Made by a program: the position numbers and the translations under genes
Notes under the pieces: generated by a model
Seen by the model: only the letters and a program-made list of their open reading frames with translations
Told to the model about the DNA's origin: nothing
Database searches by the model: none
Part shown: in pieces, positions 1-5,170 of the stretch
Layout of the letters: every line of letters starts with the position of its first letter
Numbering within the stretch: the first letter of the stretch is position 1
DNA from: Basidiobolus heterosporus B8920
Lineage: Eukaryota > Basidiobolomycota > Basidiobolomycetes > Basidiobolales > Basidiobolaceae
Reading direction: 5' to 3'
Assembly: GCA_000697455.1 (NCBI GenBank)
Contig: JNET01035024.1
Span: 1 to 10,942, forward strand
Length of the DNA stretch: 10,942 nt

Positions 1-264
1 GTTTCCATGTAAATTTGATGGGATGGTAAGAATGGTTGAGATCTCGATATTGGATTCAATAGGAGTTTATTGTTAGAATGGGGGATGGTTAATTTGAAAG
101 AAATACTCCAACAATGGGTATATTGATGAACTAGTTGGTATGAGATTTGATATACTAATGGTAATGATAATGGTAGTGGTAGTGGTAATGGTAGTGGTAG
201 TGGTAATGGTAGTGGTAGTGGTAATGGTAGTGCTTATAATAGATATATGTTTGGCTGTTACCAC
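1..264. other. 3' flank of the leftmost secreted-protein gene
   Basis: No gene is supported here. The stretch lies downstream of the stop codon of the leftward-reading secreted-protein gene and probably holds its 3' untranslated region. A minus-strand AATAAA (plus-strand TTTATT at 66-71) lies about 195 nt past that stop and is a possible poly(A) signal, which would place the minisatellite at 157-231 inside the 3' UTR. A 63-codon minus-strand open frame across the stretch is almost entirely Thr/Ile because it is a translation of the repeat, so I do not count it as a gene. Confidence 0.5.
157..231. repeat. 18-bp minisatellite built from GGTAGT/GGTAAT units
   Basis: Three perfect copies of an 18-bp unit (GGTAGTGGTAGTGGTAAT) run from 172 to 225. 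They are flanked by degenerate GGTAAT/GATAAT units on the left and a partial GGTAGTG on the right. The higher-order period of 18 is itself made of hexamers and trinucleotides, as expected from slippage growth. It lies about 35 bp beyond the stop codon of the leftward-reading secreted-protein gene, probably in its 3' UTR. The flank of the sister gene (after 1446) has no counterpart. Confidence 0.9.
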
Positions 265-636
265 TTATAAAAGGGAAACATAGGCTACTACTTTGGGAAG
301 ACATACTACTGCGCGGACCTTCAAGAGACCAGTGGCATCAACGTGTGCATTGATGGAGTTCTTGAGAATGTTGCAGTCGTCGGAAACTTGGCTGGTGGCT
401 TGTTCAATGGCGGGTGGAACTGGTTGAGAGCTGTCCAAGCATACAAAGGCATCGACGTTAGCTAGCTCACCAATCTCCAGATGAGCCACTACGGTATCGC
501 AGGTTTGTCTTGTGGCACTACTCAGGAGATTGCCGAGCTCGAGAGGAGCGGGGGCAGGAGCAGGAATAGGCACGGGCACAGCAAGAACAGTACCGCTGAT
601 GATGGCGAAAGAAACGAAGATAGCGGAGAATCTCAT
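265..636 (-). CDS. Small secreted four-cysteine protein, copy 1
   Basis: Single-exon gene for a 123-residue protein. Residues 1-19 form a signal peptide (MR start, hydrophobic core, VLA cleavage site). They are followed by a Val/Ala-Pro run (residues 20-31), then a mature part with exactly four cysteines at 46, 66, 88 and 112, which would suit two disulfides. The two halves resemble each other: each begins at a Cys and ends in xLxxVxAxVCL (residues 56-67 and 103-113). The ATG at 636 is chosen because the signal peptide starts there and a TATA box lies 60 nt upstream. Codons favour C-ending forms (GTC, TTC, GCC, CTC), suggesting strong expression. It differs from copy 2 at residues 3, 4, 6, 14 and 48 only. 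I do not recognise the family; a secreted or cell-wall protein or an effector-like protein are possible roles, by inference from the signal peptide alone. Confidence 0.85.
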   Translation of the reverse strand: MRFSAIFVSFAIISGTVLAVPVPIPAPAPAPLELGNLLSSATRQTCDTVVAHLEIGELANVDAFVCLDSSQPVPPAIEQATSQVSDDCNILKNSINAHVDATGLLKVRAVVCLPKVVAYVSLL

Positions 637-695
637 GTTGATGATTGCTTTGTTGTTCAGATGAATGGATATCTAATAAGAGAGAAATAATCCTG

Positions 696-703
696 CTTAT
701 ATA
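696..703 (-). promoter_or_regulatory. TATA box of secreted-protein copy 1
   Basis: TATATAAG read on the minus strand, 60 nt upstream of the ATG at 636. The distance leaves room for a short leader. A CCCCT element (AGGGG on the minus strand) lies at 753-757, about 50 nt farther upstream. Confidence 0.7.
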
Positions 704-1019
704 AAGAAAATTTGCACCGTCTTCGGAAAAGGATTTCTATTTTTTCTCTCTCCCCCTTGAATGCATCCAAATTCTCCTAAATGAGAATTTGCATGACTAC
801 TGTACAGTTTCCTCTTTGAAGATACTTCTATCACTGCATGAATTATGGCCCAGCGATAGACACCTCGCGTGATAACAGCATCTAACAGGCTTGGTAAGCA
901 GAATGAGGCACAGTGCGGTAGGGATGATAGACTTTATTCAGCATGAATTTATTTGAGCATTACCAGTTTACCTGCCCCCTTAAATCTGATACTTGGCCAC
1001 ATTTTATTGTCTCTAGTCA

Positions 1020-1027
1020 TATAAATA
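1020..1027 (+). promoter_or_regulatory. TATA box of secreted-protein copy 2
   Basis: TATAAATA, 47 nt before the ATG at 1075. A CCCCT element ends at 980, 39 nt upstream of the box, mirroring the arrangement of copy 1. Its position supports 1075 as the real start rather than the in-frame ATG at 943. Confidence 0.75.
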
Positions 1028-1074
1028 GCTGTCGAAAATCTCCCCCAACATACATCTTCATTCCAATCAACAGC

Positions 1075-1446
1075 ATGAGATACTTCGCTCTCTTCGTTTC
1101 TTTCGCCATCATCATCGGTACTGTTCTTGCTGTGCCCGTGCCTATTCCTGCTCCTGCCCCCGCTCCTCTCGAGCTCGGCAATCTCCTGAGTAGTGCCACA
1201 AGACAAACCTGCGATGCCGTAGTGGCTCATCTGGAGATTGGTGAGCTAGCTAACGTCGATGCCTTTGTATGCTTGGACAGCTCTCAACCAGTTCCACCCG
1301 CCATTGAACAAGCCACCAGCCAAGTTTCCGACGACTGCAACATTCTCAAGAACTCCATCAATGCACACGTTGATGCCACTGGTCTCTTGAAGGTCCGCGC
1401 AGTAGTATGTCTTCCCAAAGTAGTAGCCTATGTTTCACTTTTGTAA
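1075..1446 (+). CDS. Small secreted four-cysteine protein, copy 2
   Basis: Sister of the gene at 265-636, read in the opposite direction. It is a single exon of 123 residues: signal peptide 1-19 ending VLA, a Pro-rich segment with alternating Val/Ala-Pro (20-31), and a mature domain with cysteines at 46, 66, 88 and 112. It differs from copy 1 at Tyr3, Phe4, Leu6, Ile14 (all in the signal peptide) and Ala48; the only silent differences are in the codons for Ser121 and Leu123. The start at 1075 rests on the TATA box at 1020, the signal peptide and the point where similarity to copy 1 begins; the longer frame from 943 would place a non-conserved 44-residue tail before the signal peptide. No introns and a C-ending codon bias suggest a strongly expressed gene. 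Function unknown; export from the cell is the only role the sequence supports. Confidence 0.87.
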   Translation: MRYFALFVSFAIIIGTVLAVPVPIPAPAPAPLELGNLLSSATRQTCDAVVAHLEIGELANVDAFVCLDSSQPVPPAIEQATSQVSDDCNILKNSINAHVDATGLLKVRAVVCLPKVVAYVSLL

Positions 1447-2173
1447 GTGTGCAATGTTAGAATAGCAATGATACCTTCAATATTTAATCCCATTCAGAAG
1501 AGAATTAAACAGAAAAGAAACATATTCCATGGTTATTGGTTAGAAAATTGGCAAAGAAATCACTTGGACAATGGAAGAATCACCATATATATAATAGATG
1601 GGTAGTTCTATTTCCAGGTTTAGTCCACTTAACAATTGGGTAATCTCTAGGTTTGGTTGAAGTTCGATGGTGCAGTTGATGAGGTGATCATGACAATAGG
1701 TGTACTCGATCATGTAACGCACAGGTGTGCTTTGGATAGAGGAAGATTCCTACTTTGGCAAAGATTGTTATCAGATTGAGAGATCACTGGATTTCTATAT
1801 ATATGTACACACTGTATATTAGCATATGATCTGATAAGTTAGAATTAAAGTTTGCTCCTACTTGAGCATACTGGAAGAATCAGGGTATAAGTGGTGGTTA
1901 TGGCTAGGGTGATCATCAAAATGCTCATTACGTATCTATCATACTTTGTAGACCATGAAATCACCGCATCCGAATCCTAAAGATCAGGAACCCTATGAAG
2001 ATTCTAGCAAGTTCTCGATGATTAATCACAAGCATAGTAGATTGGATGAGATAGGAATATGACGATATCATCGAGTCAGGTGTAAAAGATGAGGTAGGGA
2101 TTTTTTTAGATTACCTCCTTTCATTTCAGTGAGATTCTTTCTTTACTTAACGTACAAGTACACTTCGTAAACT
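1447..2173. other. Intergenic stretch, no supported gene
   Basis: About 730 bp between secreted-protein copy 2 and the CCDC124 gene. It is AT-rich with short alternating runs (TATATATA near 1588 and 1797) and no clear poly(A) signal for copy 2. Open frames are short: a minus-strand frame at 1540-1722 (about 60 codons, starting from a GTG), a plus-strand 26-codon frame at 1900-1980, and a 36-codon minus-strand frame at 1961-2071. None has a recognisable product. The last 70 bp before 2174 are pyrimidine-rich and probably form the core promoter and leader of CCDC124; no TATA box is seen there. Confidence 0.5.
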
Positions 2174-3194
2174 ATGGCCAAGAAATTCAAGGGAGAAAAC
2201 AGTAAAGGTACTTGAACATCCAGATTCTCTTGGTTTTTTCTTCTCTCTCTTTCGGTTCAAGGTGTTTCTTTGGTCCGGTTGTTTGCTTGCTTTGTTCAAA
2301 CTTTCAAAGTAAAATTCCTTGATCTACTCACACACTGTTCGTTTTAGTCACTGCTGCCAAAGAACGTAAAGCTAAAGGGGCATCTGAAGCGAAGGCCAAG
2401 AAAGAGGCCGAGATAGAGGCTCGTGAATCCAAGGAATGGTCCAAAGGGGCTAAAAGCGGAAATAAGAAGGAAGAAGAAGCAGCCAAGAGGGTATAGTAGT
2501 TTACTCTTGATATATTTTATTTCAACGCGGGAAATTTTGTTATTCTTTGTCTTACTTTACAAACTTCTTACTCTACTCAACTTCGTCTAAACTTCACCTT
2601 CCTGGTAACCTTTTAGGCCGAGAAACTCCAGAAAAAATTGGAAGCTCAAGCACTTCTTGACAAAGAAACCAAAGAATTTGCTAAACATAAGCCAATCGCT
2701 CCACCTCGTTTGAGTGGTGCCGAGGTATTTATTAAATTGACCCGAATTTCCTGGAAATTGTTGATTGATGTTTGGTTTTAAAGAAAAAAGCAATTAAGAA
2801 AACTCAGCAAGTGGAGAGCTTCCAGACTGAAAATCGTCAACCAGTCATCGAGCTCGCAGCCTCAAGCATCGATGATGCCTTGGACCTTATGGAAGCAGTC
2901 AATGAGCCCAGTGGTGATGCTGCTAGCACCAACAAATTGCTACTTGATCGTCATCCGGAAAGACGTGCCAAGGCAGCGTATGCAGCGTATGAGGAGCGTG
3001 AGCTACCCAAGCTGAAGCAGGAGTACAAGGGACTGCGTTTGACTCAGTTGAAGCAAATCCTCTGGAAGGACTGGCAAAAATCACCAGAAAATCCTTTCAA
3101 CCAAGCTTCTTTGTCTTACGATGCTAAGAAACAGGATCAAGTAGACCTGGTTGAACAGCAACGTCAAGCAATCGAAGAAAGATTAAGAATCTAA
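2174..3194 (+). CDS. CCDC124/Lso2-type ribosome-associated protein
   Basis: Four exons, 2174-2207, 2348-2490, 2617-2724 and 2784-3194, join in frame to give 231 residues (human CCDC124 is about 223). All three introns are GT-AG (140, 126 and 59 nt). The start MAKKFKGENSK matches the conserved N terminus of the family, which in human CCDC124 and yeast Lso2 contacts the ribosome. Residues about 12-95 are highly charged Lys/Glu/Ala coiled-coil sequence. The C-terminal domain carries the hallmark RHPERR (151-156), followed by LPKLKQE, LRLTQLKQIL and SPENPFNQ blocks. Known family role: binding idle 80S ribosomes during starvation and aiding recovery of translation; a further role at division has been reported in animals. 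The family assignment is firm; the function in this species is inferred. Part of the last exon also reads open upstream into intron 3, which would give a wrong N terminus if taken as a separate gene. Confidence 0.93.
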
Positions 3195-3347
3195 GATTAA
3201 ATCCAATGTCCCGATCATCCTTTACCCTCTTCCCTACGTCATAATAGATGAAAAATATGGTTTATTTGTAGGATCCCTTCAACCACCTTGAACTGTACTG
3301 ATATCACGATGGGACCTACATTTCGATGTAAAACTAGTTATTCCAAT

Positions 3348-3353
3348 AATAAA
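3348..3353 (+). terminator. Poly(A) signal of the CCDC124 gene
   Basis: AATAAA 154 nt past the stop codon at 3194. It lies only 13 bp from a minus-strand AATAAA serving the convergent hydrolase gene. Confidence 0.6.
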
Positions 3354-3365
3354 GCAACGCGATCC

Positions 3366-3371
3366 TTTATT
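3366..3371 (-). terminator. Proximal poly(A) signal of the hydrolase gene
   Basis: AATAAA on the minus strand, 15 nt past the hydrolase stop codon (3389-3387). A second one lies at 3261-3266, about 120 nt past the stop, and is the more usual distance. If the distal one is used, the hydrolase mRNA overlaps the 3' UTR of CCDC124 by roughly 100 nt. Confidence 0.5.
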
Positions 3372-3386
3372 TGGTTTGTCTCTGGG

Positions 3387-4877
3387 CTACAAATTCGATC
3401 GAATCTTACCAACTGTGTCTTGGGTATTCAAAGATCCTAGAAACTTGATTATAAGGCGGGCTACGCGAATAAGTTAGTGGGTCATATCCATGTTGGTCTG
3501 TGTGTGAGATGTTACCAGTGTCTTCTGGATGTTCTTGAGGGATCTATGGATGGGTTAGGATGAGGGAGTAAGCGGTTAGATATCTGTTGGAGGGGGTGGG
3601 GTGGGGTAGGAGTAGGCGAGGAGTAGAAGGCTTACCAGATGTTGTCCTGGGACAACACGGCCAACTCCTTGTTTGCACTGCTTTTCGAACGTAGCTATCA
3701 TCTTCTCCGAACTACACAGAAGCATTCAATGAGAACAGACATACAGATTCATGATAGACCAATAATAACTGAACCTACATGACGTTACTATTCTTGCCAC
3801 CCACAAACAGAACAGGTGCTTGAATACTATTCAAATGATTGAAGCAATACTCGGAAGCTTCAGGTGATCCAGCAAATGTTGCCTAATTAAGAAGGGGATT
3901 AAATTCATTTCATGATATATCCATCATTCCCAGTGATTCTTACCGCTTCTTGACTTGGTGAACATTTTAGTTCAATCTTTCCTTCCGAGTTTTGATACAT
4001 GCCATTGTTCTTGATAATCCCAAGTAGAGGTGAGAACGGGGGATTTGGGGTTTGGGATTTTTGGTGGATCAATGAAGTAATCTTACCACATACTCTTCTA
4101 TCACTCTATCATCCCAAGAATTGAAGAATTCCTTAGATTTCAAGTAAGTTCTAACTGCATCTCTATGACAAGGTGGTTAGAAATGAGGAGCCGAAAAGGA
4201 TTGATGATTTTTACCTATTTTCCCATACACTTCTTCGTTTTCTTGCTGATTCTACTAATACTAGTCCGGCTCTGGATCTCTTATCTATCCCTATGATCGG
4301 TTCCAAAGCAATGATGCCGTTGAAAGTATTGGGCTTTAACTCCTCGGCTAATAGACTGAGCTAAATGTGAGTTGGATGATGGGTGATATAAGGTTGTGAT
4401 AACTGAGGGCTTTACGTGGTACAACCACCCATCGAATGTCCAACGCCAAACAATGGTTTTTTCACGTCCATCAGCTTCAGAAGGTCCAAAAGGTCCTGTG
4501 AAAGGAGTCGCCAATCGCCTAAGTGACCAAAAGAATCATAACAAAGGAGAAGCATAGTTTGGTCAGTTTGGTTCGAGGTCATTTAGTTTGAGGGCTGGGA
4601 AGGAACATAAACTAAACGTACACTCTTCAGATAAAAGTGCTTTGTTTGCTAGTCCACTGTCACCATGGTTTCGTACGTCAAAGGTAAGGAAGTTATATTT
4701 GACACTAGCGTCCTGCAAGTAACTAAGGGTCGGGTTCCAAATTTCCTTGTGAAAGCCAGTGGCGTGAGCGAATAATATGGACCCAACAGCCTTCTCGTGC
4801 ACCCAATAATCGACAGAGACTTTGACGCCTGTGGTCTGGTTAACGAGTAGCTTGGTTGTTAATTGATATTCCATCAT
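3387..4877 (-). CDS. Lpx1-like alpha/beta hydrolase (probable lipase/esterase)
   Basis: Nine exons on the minus strand: 4877-4622, 4518-4416, 4355-4215, 4162-4087, 4009-3944, 3882-3779, 3711-3636, 3543-3516 and 3460-3387. They join without a phase error to 307 residues; introns are 52-103 nt, GT-AG, some with CTAAC branch sites. Visible motifs: oxyanion-type HATG (38-41), DVRNHGDS (67-74), nucleophile elbow GHSMGG with Ser114, LEP with Glu138 as likely catalytic acid, and GQH with His273. The NHGDS and LEP blocks and the overall layout match yeast Lpx1, a peroxisomal lipase. The last three residues are SNL, a weak relative of the SKL-type peroxisomal signal. No signal peptide or membrane segment is seen. 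The start is an ATG-ATG pair; either could serve. It lies 293 bp behind Blm10 on the same strand and meets CCDC124 tail to tail. The fold is firm, the substrate unknown, the peroxisomal site a guess. Confidence 0.88.
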
Positions 4878-4996
4878 GACGTTGGGTTTTGCGTTGTTTC
4901 TGTTCCTGAACGCCTTTAAGTAGGGTGCGTAACTAATGATGGGAAGTATTTCATCTGATCATTTCAAAATATTAGTAAGCCTAATTAGACGCGAAT

Positions 4997-5002
4997 CACG
5001 TG
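4997..5002. promoter_or_regulatory. CACGTG box upstream of the hydrolase
   Basis: A palindromic CACGTG within the context ATCACGTGC, 120 bp upstream of the hydrolase ATG. In fungi such boxes bind basic helix-loop-helix factors of the Cbf1/Pho4/Ino2-4/SREBP group. The position suits a promoter element, but a six-base motif can occur by chance. Confidence 0.4.
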
Positions 5003-5037
5003 CACGGCGGCCAGGATCAAGTCACTTGAACAATCGA

Positions 5038-5043
5038 TTTATT
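5038..5043 (-). terminator. Candidate poly(A) signal of the Blm10 gene
   Basis: AATAAA on the minus strand (TTTATT on the plus strand), about 130 nt past the Blm10 stop codon at 5173-5171. It is the best-placed such hexamer in the gap. Confidence 0.5.
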
Positions 5044-5103
5044 AAGTATTCCAATGAAGAGCAAGCAAATTACATGGGAGAAAGTGAACAAATAAATAAA
5101 TGA

Positions 5104-5150
5104 CTATGGCTATGGCTATGGCTGTAGTTGTAGTTGTGGTTGTGGTTATG
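5104..5150. repeat. Degenerate hexamer repeat in the Blm10 3' UTR
   Basis: Successive six-base steps TGGCTA, TGGCTA, TGGCTG, TAGTTG, TAGTTG, TGGTTG, TGGTTA run across this stretch, so the unit drifts from one end to the other. It begins about 20 bp past the Blm10 stop codon. Like the minisatellite at 157-231 it lies just behind a stop codon of a leftward gene. Confidence 0.8.
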
Positions 5151-5170
5151 ACAATGTTTGATGGTGATTC

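Larger units (their letters stand above)
637..1074. promoter_or_regulatory. Shared divergent promoter region of the secreted-protein pair
   Basis: This 438-bp spacer separates two ATGs that face away from each other, so it must hold both promoters. Each side has a TATA box 50-70 nt before its ATG and a CCCCT stress-response-like element farther out (753-757 on the left, 976-980 on the right), about 40-50 bp beyond the TATA box. Apart from these motifs the two halves do not align with one another, in contrast to the near-identical coding regions. No other gene is supported in it. A plus-strand ATG at 943 opens a frame continuous with copy 2, but the TATA box lies inside that extension. Confidence 0.65.
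265..1446. repeat. Imperfect inverted repeat: 372-bp arms, 438-bp spacer
   Basis: Arm 265-636 is the reverse complement of arm 1075-1446 with about seven mismatches in 372 positions. The match starts at the ATG and stops at the stop codon on both sides; the promoters and 3' flanks do not align beyond short motifs. Counted from the ATG, mismatches fall at nucleotides 8, 11, 16, 41, 142, 363 and 369, so nucleotides 42-362 carry a single difference. Such arms could pair as a cruciform, could confuse short-read assembly, and could give hairpin RNA if transcription read through both. Confidence 0.9.
4878..5170. other. Intergenic DNA: Blm10 3' UTR and hydrolase promoter
   Basis: This 293-bp gap separates two genes read on the minus strand. 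Its right part holds the Blm10 3' flank with a simple repeat and a poly(A) signal; its left part must hold the promoter of the hydrolase, including a CACGTG box. No TATA box is obvious and no additional open frame is supported. Confidence 0.6.

Noticed and set aside
73-264. 63-codon minus-strand frame rich in Thr and Ile
   Set aside because: It is a translation of the GGTAGT/GGTAAT repeat.
481-690. Open frame antisense to the secreted-protein gene, repeated antisense to copy 2 (949-1230)
   Set aside because: Its presence in both copies only reflects the identity of the arms; the composition is a mirror of the real gene and no start context or homolog is seen.
943-1074. In-frame 44-codon N-terminal extension of secreted-protein copy 2 from an ATG at 943
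   Set aside because: The TATA box at 1020-1027 lies inside it, copy 1 has no counterpart, and it would bury the signal peptide.
3591-3610. G-rich run (GGGGG, GGGG, GGGG, GG) resembling a G-quadruplex
   Set aside because: Only three runs of three or more G; on the gene strand it is the pyrimidine tract of a hydrolase intron, a simpler explanation.
4010-4023. Alternative exon start in the hydrolase adding Ile-Ile-Lys before the Asn-Asn-Gly block
   Set aside because: No AG acceptor precedes it; the acceptor ATCAAG ending at 4010 keeps phase and fits the family without an insertion.
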